Source: Bullifex porci (GTDB taxonomy: Bacteria > Spirochaetota > Spirochaetia > Sphaerochaetales > Sphaerochaetaceae). From it: 64,000 bases of DNA. The translations under genes and the position numbers were made by a program. Below the pieces are notes generated by a model that saw only the letters and a program-made list of their open reading frames with translations, made no database searches and was not told the origin of the DNA. The stretch is from contig NZ_VUNN01000002.1 in NCBI RefSeq assembly GCF_009695635.1, positions 1 to 64,000 of the forward strand. Direction: 5' to 3'. Shown here one piece after another: positions 1 through 8,164 of this stretch; position 1 is the stretch's first letter; the number at the start of each line of letters is the position of its first letter.

Positions 1-2
1 TG

Positions 3-284
3 TTTTCAACAGAGTATGACAAAGTAGAAAAGGAAAAGGTATTAAGAGAAAAATATAAGCTTTCGATAGAAGCGATAAATGAAGGAGAGGCTATGTGTAA
101 TTATTCTCAAATGGTTTTAGATAATGGTAGGTTAGAAGGTAGGTTAAATGGCTTACATGAAGCATATATTAAAATGTATCTCTCTAATATTCTTACTCTT
201 GATAGAGCAGCTAAGGAATGTAGTGTTTCTAATGAGCAGTTTATTAGCTTAGTTGAAGATTATAAAAAGGATGGAAAAGTATAA
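3..284 (+). CDS. C-terminal end of Rpn/PD-(D/E)XK transposase-like protein (5' partial)
   Basis: The reading frame enters from the left edge and is open for 93 codons to a TAA. The visible part reads FSTEYDKVEKEK, then INEGEAM, then MVLDNGRLEGRLNGL and an end with AAKECSVSNEQFISLV. This layout (charged stretch, RLEG-type glycine-rich linker, short helical tail with DRAAKE) is that of the C-terminus of the Rpn family of recombination-promoting nuclease/putative transposases. The nuclease core lies outside the window, so activity cannot be judged. An internal ATG at 93 is not a convincing start because the frame continues upstream with family-like sequence. A terminator hairpin follows, and the whole unit is repeated downstream. 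Confidence 0.6.
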   Translation, partial: FSTEYDKVEKEKVLREKYKLSIEAINEGEAMCNYSQMVLDNGRLEGRLNGLHEAYIKMYLSNILTLDRAAKECSVSNEQFISLVEDYKKDGKV

Positions 285-313
285 TTATTAGCTTTTAGAT
301 CATCAAAAAGAAG

Positions 314-346
314 AACCTCATTTCTATGCGTGGAATGAGGTTTTTA
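314..346 (+). terminator. Rho-independent terminator, copy 1
   Basis: Nine-bp stem AACCTCATT (314-322) / AATGAGGTT (334-342) with an 11-nt loop, followed by a run of T. It lies 30 bp after the Rpn-like gene end. The same hairpin recurs at 809-837. Confidence 0.7.
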
Positions 347-446
347 TCAAAAAATGATTAAAGAAAAATGTCCTATTGAATTAATACTTTTAGCTGAGGA
401 TTTAAATCGAAGTCTTTATTCTTATCCCTTCTTATTAGAGATTTAA

Positions 447-761
447 ACTCATTGTATATGGGCACTATTTTCGACAGAATATGATAAAGAAGAAAAAGAA
501 AAAGGTATTAAGAGAGAAATAGAAGCGATAAATGAAGGAGAGGTTATGTGTAATTATTCGCAAATGGTTTTAGATAATGGTAGGTTAGAAGGAATGTCGC
601 AAGGCTTGTCACAGGGTAGGTTAAATGGCTTACACGAAGCATATATTAAAATGTATCTCTCTAATATTCTTACTTTTGATAGAGCAGCTAAGGAATGTAA
701 TGTTTCTAAAGAAGAGTTTATTAGCTTAGTTGAAAATTATAAAAAGGATGGAAAATTATAA
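447..761 (+). pseudogene. Second, N-terminally truncated copy of the Rpn-like C-terminus
   Basis: This frame is closely similar to the first copy from TTTTCGACAGAATATGAT at 467 onward and ends in the same AAKEC..EFISLV..YKKDGKL tail. It is open only from 447, just after a stop, so the nuclease domain is missing. An ORF of 71 codons begins at ATG 546 and has a GGAGAGG upstream, so a short peptide could be made. Against copy 1 it carries an in-frame insertion giving an extra GMSQGLSQ in the glycine-rich linker, and a short deletion in the charged stretch. It is best read as a duplicated gene end rather than an independent gene. Confidence 0.55.
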
Positions 762-808
762 TTATTAACTCAAATATTTAGGACTTTTAGATTCTCAAAA
801 ATGCAAAA

Positions 809-842
809 AACCTCATTTCTGTGCGTAGAATGAGGTTTTTAT
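809..842 (+). terminator. Rho-independent terminator, copy 2
   Basis: Stem AACCTCATT (809-817) / AATGAGGTT (829-837) and a T run. It duplicates the hairpin after copy 1. Between here and 1081 I see only AT-rich sequence with no gene. Confidence 0.7.
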
Positions 843-1081
843 CAAAAAAAGATTAAAGAAAAATGTCCTATTGAATTAGTGCTTTTAACATGTATAGGTC
901 ATGAGTATCTTTAACAAAAACCTTGATATCAATATAGCTACCATAGGCGATAAGCAAAAAATAAGCAAGTACATAAAATATTCACTATAATAATTGAGGA
1001 TATCATCAAAAAATAAATAATAATTAATTATTAAAGCAGAATTCAAGATAAACTACTTCTATAATTACTTATATTTACTAA

Positions 1082-1663
1082 TCAAATATTTGAAAGATAG
1101 AAGAGTGTAAATATTTGCATTATAATCATTAAGGGAATGCCAATAGTGAAGTAGCTTTTATTTGTTTTGTGTCTTAACCCATACATTCCTAATAATGCGC
1201 CAAGTGAACCTCCTATAAAAGAGAGAAAAAGAAGAGTAGCTATTTTTACTCTATCCTTTCCCTTCTCTGCCGCTTTCTTATCCTTTAGATAAAATAGGAA
1301 TGTAATAATATTAATTAAGGCTAAATAGATAAAAGAAATCGGGTATTTAACTAATATGCTCCAAAAAGCAAATGTAATTTTATTTGATATAAAGCCTTTA
1401 AATATTAGATAAATAATTGTTTGTATCACAACCAAGCAAGATATTATTACTCTCGAAAGCATATTACCTTTTTCTGCTTTTCTATCAAAAATTAAAAGTG
1501 AAATTAGAGCGCCAATAGAGCCTCCCGCTATTGAAGCTATTGCAACTATTATATCGCTTCTTCCATCAGGCTTTTTTGATGGAATCTTAGAATTAATAGC
1601 TGCGATAATAAAAGCTAAGATATTAATTATTAATAAATAGAATTCAAGTTTTGTAATATTCAT
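1082..1663 (-). CDS. Tandem DUF1294 membrane protein
   Basis: This 193-residue hydrophobic protein has two similar halves. The second half is a good DUF1294 domain: NIITFLFYLKDKKAAEKG, then IGGSLGALLGMYGLRHKTNK. The first half repeats the plan (NILAFIIAAINSK, IAGGSIGALISLLIFDRKAEKG) but has lost the RHKT signature. DUF1294 is a small inner-membrane domain of unknown function, normally present once per protein of about 90-120 residues, so this looks like an internal duplication with one diverged half. It is monocistronic and starts at an ATG opposite the next gene. No substrate or role can be assigned. Confidence 0.6.
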   Translation of the reverse strand: MNITKLEFYLLIINILAFIIAAINSKIPSKKPDGRSDIIVAIASIAGGSIGALISLLIFDRKAEKGNMLSRVIISCLVVIQTIIYLIFKGFISNKITFAFWSILVKYPISFIYLALINIITFLFYLKDKKAAEKGKDRVKIATLLFLSFIGGSLGALLGMYGLRHKTNKSYFTIGIPLMIIMQIFTLFYLSNI

Positions 1664-1890
1664 TTTCAGATTGTCCCTTCTTGATATTATCTAGATATAG
1701 TTTATTTGGCTACTAATCTCGATTAGTATGGTTAAGCTAATGGAAATTTCTGTTAATTTCTTACCTAATTTTTTAAATTTGATTTTTTATGCATTTTTAT
1801 GCTCATTTTGGGTTGTGAAGAGATTATTTCAGTTGCTAGAAGTAGGGCGGTCAAAGTATTTTTGAGAAAACTAATTTTGGAGGTAAAGTA

Positions 1891-2316
1891 ATGAGCAATC
1901 ATTCAATAGGCTATGCTATGGGACCTATATTAATGCATTTAATGGAGTTAAGAGAGAAAAAGATTATATCCGATGAGGCTACAAAGCTAATCGTGGATGA
2001 TGTGTATGATGCTGTTAGGGAATATTTTGGAAATAAATATGAAGCTTCTGAATTAATAGATCATGCATATTGTGGTCATTGTGGAAGGCATCTTGAGAAT
2101 GGTGAGAAACTATATAATTTTGATGATTTTATGTATAGTTGCAATTGTGGTAATGGTATGAATTATCGTGATTTCTTGCTATTCAGCGATTATCTTTGTG
2201 AAAAGTGTTTTAAAGAAGGTATAAAAAATTTTACAAAAGACCTTAATCCTTCTAATGTAATAAAGAAGCTAAATTCTAAGAGATATTTCAACACTGCTGA
2301 TGATGATTATCAATAA
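1891..2316 (+). CDS. Small cysteine-rich (zinc-ribbon-like) hypothetical protein
   Basis: I do not recognise this 141-residue protein. The N-terminal 60 residues look helical (GYAMGPILMHLMELREKK). The middle has CGHCGRHLENGEKL, a CNCGNG segment and LCEKCFKEG, that is several CxC or CxxC pairs that could bind zinc. A good TTTTGGAGG ribosome binding site precedes the ATG. It stands alone and ends at a strong hairpin terminator. It may be a small cytosolic zinc protein; nothing else points to a role. Confidence 0.55.
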   Translation: MSNHSIGYAMGPILMHLMELREKKIISDEATKLIVDDVYDAVREYFGNKYEASELIDHAYCGHCGRHLENGEKLYNFDDFMYSCNCGNGMNYRDFLLFSDYLCEKCFKEGIKNFTKDLNPSNVIKKLNSKRYFNTADDDYQ

Positions 2317-2329
2317 AATGAATTAATGA

Positions 2330-2370
2330 AATACCCTAAGCTTAATGATAAACTTAGGGTATTCTTTTTT
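2330..2370. terminator. Terminator between convergent genes
   Basis: An 11-bp perfect stem AATACCCTAAG (2330-2340) / CTTAGGGTATT (2353-2363) is followed on the + strand by a T run. It ends the cysteine-rich gene and abuts the stop of the convergent OYE-family gene, so it may serve both strands. Confidence 0.8.
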
Positions 2371-3721
2371 AGCCTCTAAAATTAGCAGGAAGATTTTTCT
2401 TTTCCTCTAAGAATTCCTTATAGTAAGGCATAAAGGTTTTATTATCTCTAATAACACAACCAGTTGGTTTGTGAGAGCGAATTAAATCACCACACTTACC
2501 ACAGGTTAAGCAGATACGATTTGGATCTATTCTTCCATTTATTATTTCGTTTGCAAAGTCAGGATCTGCAAATTGCATTCTGCCAAAGAGCATTCCATCA
2601 CAAAGTCCTTCTTCAATTGCACCTGCAGTATATAAATCACAATATTGTCTTAAGTATGTAGGTGCTGAAGCAAGAATAGTCATATCAGGGACAGCCTTTT
2701 TTACCTCTCCAATAGAGTTAATCATTCTAGCAATACCTTCAAATGGATGCTCCTCAGGTGGATATTTACCCATATCAAATGGTCTAACAACGTGAGTAGT
2801 TGTATATGGGTTACCCATGGTTAGGTCTACTATATCAAGGCCCATGCTCTTTAATTCCTTAATAAGTCTAATTGGCTCAGTTAAATCTAATTCCATTGAG
2901 CCATCTGTTTTTTGGCCAAAGCCTGCATAGATAGGGTATCCATCATAAATACCTACACGAGAGGTTACCATGAATGATGAGTCCTCAAAGACTTGAGCAG
3001 CTTTAATAGAGTTCTTTAATAGCCTAGTACGATTTTCATATGAGCCACCATAAAGGCCTGGACGATAGAATGCTGATGCTACCTCCTGAAATAAGTACCC
3101 ATGACATGATTTTATGTCAACTGCATCAAAGCCAGCCTCCTTTGCTAGCCTTGCTCCTTCACCAAAGTTCTCTTCTGTTTGTTTTAAATAATCATCAGAT
3201 ACTATACAGCTATCATCTGCAGCTCTAAACTGCTCGAGATATGGATGGCGGTAAGCAATAAGTGGTGCAGGCTTATTATCAGGATTTGAGTATCGACCAG
3301 AGTGGTTAGCCTGCATAACAAGGTATGGTGCATATCCATTCTTCTTTAACCCTGCTTCCTTAATAGTATCTGTAAATCTCTTATAAGTATCTACATTATC
3401 CTTTGTAATGAGAAGCTGTGTTCTTGAGGATCTTCCCTCTTGTGCAACAGATATTGCTTCAAACCACATAATTGCAGAGCCACCCTCTGCAACCTTCTTA
3501 TATCGTCTAAGAGTTATATCAGAAGGACTTCCATCAAGAGTAGAATCTGAACCCTCCATAGGTGCTGAGCCCAATCTATTTTGCAATGTAATATTTCTAA
3601 TTCTTAGCTTATTTGCGAGGATAGATGTATCATTTGCAAATGGGATATATACTCCTAGCTCCTTGCATTTAGCTTTTACTTCTTCAAGTGTTTTATAGTG
3701 AAATTTTTCATGGTTTGACAT
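2369..3721 (-). CDS. Old yellow enzyme family oxidoreductase with C-terminal Fe-S motif
   Basis: A 450-residue FMN-type TIM barrel of the OYE/2,4-dienoyl-CoA reductase family. It shows NRLGSAPMEG near residue 50, QANHSGRYS near 138, DIKSCHGYLFQEV near 203 and YGGSYENRTR near 228. Near the end is Cys404-x2-Cys-x2-Cys-x11-Cys422, close to the 4Fe-4S loop of dienoyl-CoA and enoate reductases, which have CxxCxxxC. Those enzymes carry a C-terminal FAD/NAD(P) domain that is absent here. The residue matching OYE1 His191 is Lys (in DIKSCH). It is the last gene of the left arm (GH43-SDR-flavoprotein-OYE), so it probably reduces an unsaturated or keto intermediate; the substrate is unknown. Confidence 0.8.
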   Translation of the reverse strand: MSNHEKFHYKTLEEVKAKCKELGVYIPFANDTSILANKLRIRNITLQNRLGSAPMEGSDSTLDGSPSDITLRRYKKVAEGGSAIMWFEAISVAQEGRSSRTQLLITKDNVDTYKRFTDTIKEAGLKKNGYAPYLVMQANHSGRYSNPDNKPAPLIAYRHPYLEQFRAADDSCIVSDDYLKQTEENFGEGARLAKEAGFDAVDIKSCHGYLFQEVASAFYRPGLYGGSYENRTRLLKNSIKAAQVFEDSSFMVTSRVGIYDGYPIYAGFGQKTDGSMELDLTEPIRLIKELKSMGLDIVDLTMGNPYTTTHVVRPFDMGKYPPEEHPFEGIARMINSIGEVKKAVPDMTILASAPTYLRQYCDLYTAGAIEEGLCDGMLFGRMQFADPDFANEIINGRIDPNRICLTCGKCGDLIRSHKPTGCVIRDNKTFMPYYKEFLEEKKNLPANFRG

Positions 3722-3735
3722 ATTTTATTCCTTTT

Positions 3736-5664
3736 TTAATTTATATTTCCATTTTCTCTATAGCTTCTCCAGACGTTTTCAAAAAAGTCATCATTTTTTG
3801 GAAGAGGTCTAACAGGGCGCCAATTAAATGAACACTTACCATCCTTATAAAGCATTTCTTGTATTAAGCTATCCTTTGCTCCATCATCAAGTGAGAATGT
3901 AAAGGTGTTAGGAAGAGAAGCATAAGGCTTAAAGCCTGTATAATCTGTATATAGAGCACTTCCTCTACTTTTCCCTTTTTCTGAAGCATAGTTTAACATA
4001 CTTTCGAGATAACACTTTTGAGTAAGCAATGTATCTCTAAGCCTAAAGACATGCTTTAGTGCTGTAGGTTTTGAATACTTTACTTCCTCATTGAATTGCT
4101 TAATGTAGCTATCAATAGAGCTAATGAGCTCTACAATAGCATCTCTATCTCTAATAGCTCCTCCGCAATTACTCATCGCTAATGTAAGCTTGTCACGAAG
4201 AGTAAATACATTTTCCTCACTAGAGAGAGTTGCTTTAGCAATTCCAGTAACCTCTTCTAAAGCTTTTTTAGCTATCTCTTTAAACTTTTTTTCATCTTGA
4301 GTTGATGAGCTATACTTCTTCGCAATATAGGTTGCAGCTCTAGTTGATCCAACCTGACCTGCATTAAGTGCAGAGCCACCTGGACGATATACTCCGTGGC
4401 TACCTGCAGCTTCTCCTACAACAAAGAAGTTTTTAATATTACTTTCCCACCAGCAGTTTATCTCAAGACCACCATTATTATGCTGTGCACATAGAGAAAT
4501 TTCTAATGGCTCTGTGTTTAGATCAACACCCTTATCCTGGTAGAACAGGATAGCAGGGCTATTCATAATTCTTAATCTTTCAATAGGCTTTTTTACTAAT
4601 GCTCCTGCTCTTTCTAGGTAGGAATATGCTTCACTAGATAGAGCCTTAAACTCGAAGTTTCCATCAAGAGGGTCACGAGTAAAGTCGAGGAAAACTCTTC
4701 TTCCCTTACAGGTTTCTAAATAGACTAGTATATCTATTATTGAGCTTCCTCCATCAACCTTTCTAACGTCGAATGGCCATTGATATCCCTTCAAGAATAC
4801 TTTAGATAGCATATCTCCGGCATTTGAAAAGAAATCATTTAAGAATTCTCTCTCATCTGTACCATCCTTATTAACAGAAATGAAACGAGGAAGGGCCTGC
4901 ATATATGTTCCAGATACATTCCAACGTGGAGCTACTGAGGCTAAGCCAAATTGCCATTCAGTTAAATTTCGTCCCTTAACTCCGGCTTCAAAGGCGAGTC
5001 CTGTCGCTCCAAATTGACTTTCGGGATAAACACTATTTTTATATATCCCAGCAGGACCACCTGTTGCATAAATAATGTTCTCTGCCTGTATTACTACAAA
5101 TGTATTATCATTTGTGTTTAGACAAATAGCACCATAGCTACGTTCTCTATCAGAGAGAATCTTTATTACCTGCAGATGATCTTTGAAAGGAACTTGAAGT
5201 GCTTCAGCTTCTCTTTCTAATGCTCTTGTCATCTCTCTTGATGTATAAGGGCCAATAGAGGTTGCTCTATTTCTTGGGTCATGGTCCGTTTTATACCCTA
5301 CATATTCTCCATATCTATTTACAGGAAATGGAAGACCTAGCTCTACAAGACGTAAAAAGCTAGGAGCACTTAGTGCAGCTTCACAAAGTGCTATATCACC
5401 ATCAACGGCTTTACCCTCAAATAGAGTATTTGCCATTTCACTAACACTATCAGGAGTGTCTCCACTTAGTGTGAGCTTATAGTAGGTTTGCTTATCGCTT
5501 CCAGTATTTCTACTAGTTCCACCAACACGGTTTTCGCTAATTAATATAATATCACTCTGTCCAAGCTTCTTTAGCTTACATGCAGCATTGTAGCCTGCTG
5601 CGCCGGTGCCTACTATAAGTGTATTAACACTAATATACTCAACATCATAATCATTAAACTTCAT
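3736..5664 (-). CDS. FAD-dependent oxidoreductase, fumarate reductase/aspartate oxidase-like flavoprotein
   Basis: A 642-residue FAD_binding_2 protein. The dinucleotide-binding motif VGTGAAGYNAA is at residues 18-28. The substrate-side region is GGTSRNTGSDKQT near 48, ATGGPAGIYKNS follows near 205, and the FAD-closing motif VVGEAAGSHGVYRPGGSALN is near 415. The C-terminal helical domain resembles that of succinate dehydrogenase flavoproteins. There is no signal peptide and no covalent-FMN domain, so it should be cytosolic. It lies 14 bp upstream of the OYE gene and 2 bp after the SDR gene, in one operon. It may pair with the OYE/Fe-S protein, which lacks its own FAD/NAD domain. The substrate is unknown; automatic labels as fumarate reductase should not be trusted. 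Confidence 0.75.
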   Translation of the reverse strand: MKFNDYDVEYISVNTLIVGTGAAGYNAACKLKKLGQSDIILISENRVGGTSRNTGSDKQTYYKLTLSGDTPDSVSEMANTLFEGKAVDGDIALCEAALSAPSFLRLVELGLPFPVNRYGEYVGYKTDHDPRNRATSIGPYTSREMTRALEREAEALQVPFKDHLQVIKILSDRERSYGAICLNTNDNTFVVIQAENIIYATGGPAGIYKNSVYPESQFGATGLAFEAGVKGRNLTEWQFGLASVAPRWNVSGTYMQALPRFISVNKDGTDEREFLNDFFSNAGDMLSKVFLKGYQWPFDVRKVDGGSSIIDILVYLETCKGRRVFLDFTRDPLDGNFEFKALSSEAYSYLERAGALVKKPIERLRIMNSPAILFYQDKGVDLNTEPLEISLCAQHNNGGLEINCWWESNIKNFFVVGEAAGSHGVYRPGGSALNAGQVGSTRAATYIAKKYSSSTQDEKKFKEIAKKALEEVTGIAKATLSSEENVFTLRDKLTLAMSNCGGAIRDRDAIVELISSIDSYIKQFNEEVKYSKPTALKHVFRLRDTLLTQKCYLESMLNYASEKGKSRGSALYTDYTGFKPYASLPNTFTFSLDDGAKDSLIQEMLYKDGKCSFNWRPVRPLPKNDDFFENVWRSYRENGNIN

Positions 5665-5666
5665 AG

Positions 5667-6434
5667 CTATAGCCTTTTTATGTGGAAGCCACCATCAACA
5701 TCGATATAATTACCAGTTGTATACATAAACTTATCTGATACTAAGGCGCTAACTACATTAGCAACATCCTCTGGCGTTCCCCAACGAGCAATTGGGAATA
5801 AGCCATCCTCTATAAGCTTGTCATATTTGCTTTGAACCTTCGATGTCATATCTGTTGCTATAACACCTGGTCTTACCTCATGAACTAAAATACCCTCTGA
5901 GGCTAAGCGGTCTGCATAAAGAGTAGTTAGCATAGAAATACCTGCCTTAGAGACACAATACTCACCTCTGCTTGTTGATGATACTACAGAAGAGCAGGAG
6001 GAAATATTAACAATTACACCCTTTCTTTTCTCTATCGCTTCCTGTGCTATCATCTGCTTACTTACAGCTTGTGTTAGGAACATATTACTCTTAGTATTAA
6101 TATTCAAAACTCTATCGAAGGATTCCTCACTCATTTCAAGTAAATCCTTTCTCTCTAGAGGCGCAACTCCAGCATTGTTGACTAAGACATCTATTCTATT
6201 AAAGCGTGATATAGCCTCATTAACTATTTTTAGTCTATCATCGTGGCATGAAACATCTGCTTGGACGTAATGAACATTAATATTATCTTCCTCAAGCTGT
6301 TTTATAGCATCAATATTTTTTTCCTTGCTTCCTGTTGCTACCATTACAATATTAAAGCCATCTTTTCCTAGCTGTTTTGCAATTGCATATCCAATTCCTC
6401 TACTTGCACCAGTTACGATTGCAGTCTTTTTCAT
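5667..6434 (-). CDS. Short-chain dehydrogenase/reductase (SDR), 3-oxoacyl-ACP reductase-like
   Basis: A 255-residue classical SDR. The cofactor motif TGASRGIG is at 8-15, NNAG near 87, and the catalytic Ser and YxxxK (EYCVSKAG) are near 150-160. VRPGVIATDM follows, and the end has TTGNYIDVDGG. Paralogues in sugar-use loci commonly act on polyols or keto-sugars, although databases label them FabG. The gene overlaps the GH43 gene by 4 bp (ATGA type) and leads directly into the flavoprotein gene, so the three are translated together. It probably interconverts a keto-sugar or uronate with its alcohol using NAD(P)H. Confidence 0.8.
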   Translation of the reverse strand: MKKTAIVTGASRGIGYAIAKQLGKDGFNIVMVATGSKEKNIDAIKQLEEDNINVHYVQADVSCHDDRLKIVNEAISRFNRIDVLVNNAGVAPLERKDLLEMSEESFDRVLNINTKSNMFLTQAVSKQMIAQEAIEKRKGVIVNISSCSSVVSSTSRGEYCVSKAGISMLTTLYADRLASEGILVHEVRPGVIATDMTSKVQSKYDKLIEDGLFPIARWGTPEDVANVVSALVSDKFMYTTGNYIDVDGGFHIKRL

Positions 6435-7921
6435 CTATTTATCTCCCTTGTTTTCATTTCAATTTGATCTAAAAATTTTGCTCTACCATTTTCTGAATAG
6501 ATACCAAAAAGTGCACCAGTGAAGGTGTTATACATGGTTCCTTCAGCTGCAAGGCCATATACAGTAGCTTTATCAATGAAGGTATCATTAGCATAAAAAT
6601 AGTAGTTTTCATCATCAGAAACTATCTTTAAGGATATTATTTCTGAATATGGAAGAGTTATTTCCTCTGTTACTGCTTCAAAATCATGAATGTGTCTAAT
6701 AAGAGATATGTTAATATTATCTTCCGCTTTTATAACTTGAAGGCGGTAGTGGTAATCACTACTAAGCCAAGAAGTAATACCCGCTGTACCTTCAAGCTCC
6801 TTAATACTTAGCAATACCTTACACTCTTCATAAAAGCCCCTCTGCCTAAAGCAAAGTAAGGTAGGGTGACCTAAAAAGGTATTTATCTTCTCTTCTCCAA
6901 TTAAGGTTAATGTTCTTTTATCTCTATCTAAAATGTAGCAATCATCCTTAGGTACTCTTACCTTTAAATATGGGTAGCTTTCTAAAGGGTGAGAAAAAGA
7001 AACTGAGTAATCGAAACTTTCCTTTTGATTAGGACCTTCTTCATAAAATAGTTCAACATAACCATTATCACCTATAATTGGCCAGCCATCCTTCCAAGTG
7101 ACATTACTTATGAAGGTCTCTCTTCCTAAATGGTGTAGTAGAGGTCTTGGCTTTACTCTAATTGCTAAGAAAACTGCATACCAATCACCAGCTGGAGTTT
7201 CAATTAAGTCAGCATGACCAGTTGCTTGAATAGGGTGACCCTTTCTTGCAACATGAGAAAGAATTGGATTATTAGGATTTTTCTCATATGGCCCATGAAT
7301 ATCCTTTGACCTTAGTATTGCTTCATAGTGTCCATAACCAGTTCCGCCTTCAGCGATCATAAGGTAGTAGTAGCCATCCTTATAATAAATGTGTGGCCCC
7401 TCTGTTGCATGACCTCCGCATCCTCTAGTTAACAAATGAAAATCCTCTAATAACTCTCCTGTATCGGGATTAATAAAGGCACCCTTAATTCCTCTAACAC
7501 CATCAACACTGCCATTAGAGGTGTAAAAGCACCTTCCATCTGGAAGAAATAGAAGTGATGGGTCTATTCCATCCTTAGCTATAAAGTGTATCTCTGACCA
7601 CTCTTTATTTATATCATCTGTATGGCAAATAAAGTTCTCATGTGTGAACTTATTGGTAGTAACCATATAAAAGCGCCCAGCGGAATTTACTCTAATAGAG
7701 GCAGCATAAAGTCCGGAGCTACTATTAGCTTTATCTAAGTTAAGCTGAGAAGTTTTAGTTAAGATACTACTATGATAAGACCAAGAGACAAGATCTGGGC
7801 TACTCCAGAGAGTAACACCTGGAAAATACTCAAAGGTAGAGGTTACAAGATAGTAAATACCATTGTAAAAGGTAATAGAAGGGTCTGGGGCAAAGCCTGG
7901 TATAATTGGATTTGTAAACAT
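6431..7921 (-). CDS. Glycoside hydrolase family 43 (beta-xylosidase/arabinofuranosidase type)
   Basis: A 496-residue five-bladed propeller enzyme beginning NPIIPGFAPDPS, with the general base Asp13. GIDPSLLF supplies the second Asp near 137, and ATEGPHIY the acid Glu near 190. The last 180 residues look like the concanavalin-like beta-sandwich domain of GH43 xylosidases (FLGHPTLLCFRQ, ending TGALFGIYSENG). There is no signal peptide, so it works on imported oligosaccharides in the cytosol. It is the first gene of the leftward operon, with its ATG facing the rightward ABC transporter operon across a 243-bp promoter region. Specificity for xylose versus arabinose cannot be read by eye. Confidence 0.85.
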   Translation of the reverse strand: MFTNPIIPGFAPDPSITFYNGIYYLVTSTFEYFPGVTLWSSPDLVSWSYHSSILTKTSQLNLDKANSSSGLYAASIRVNSAGRFYMVTTNKFTHENFICHTDDINKEWSEIHFIAKDGIDPSLLFLPDGRCFYTSNGSVDGVRGIKGAFINPDTGELLEDFHLLTRGCGGHATEGPHIYYKDGYYYLMIAEGGTGYGHYEAILRSKDIHGPYEKNPNNPILSHVARKGHPIQATGHADLIETPAGDWYAVFLAIRVKPRPLLHHLGRETFISNVTWKDGWPIIGDNGYVELFYEEGPNQKESFDYSVSFSHPLESYPYLKVRVPKDDCYILDRDKRTLTLIGEEKINTFLGHPTLLCFRQRGFYEECKVLLSIKELEGTAGITSWLSSDYHYRLQVIKAEDNINISLIRHIHDFEAVTEEITLPYSEIISLKIVSDDENYYFYANDTFIDKATVYGLAAEGTMYNTFTGALFGIYSENGRAKFLDQIEMKTREINR

Positions 7922-8164
7922 AATTCGATTATTGCATCACAATTTGAGAAAAAGCACCTGTTAAGTTTTTCTGTCAAATTTTCAACTATGTATATTTTTA
8001 ATTTCTGGCATTATTATATCTATATAAAATAAGGAGATAATATACTAAATTACATAAAATTTACGAAATTACTAAGTAAAAAATTGGCAATTAAAGTATT
8101 ATTTTTGTCAATTTCGTGATTTATCTCTGTGCTCCATACTGAAGTTACAAAAGGTTGGTAACTC
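7922..8164. promoter_or_regulatory. Divergent control region of the carbohydrate locus
   Basis: This 243-bp AT-rich space separates the leftward GH43 operon from the rightward transporter operon. It contains an inverted repeat with arms ACGAAATT (8063-8070) and AATTTCGT (8110-8117), 39 bp apart. This is a possible site for the AraC-type regulator encoded later in the locus. I cannot fix clear -35/-10 boxes. Confidence 0.35.
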
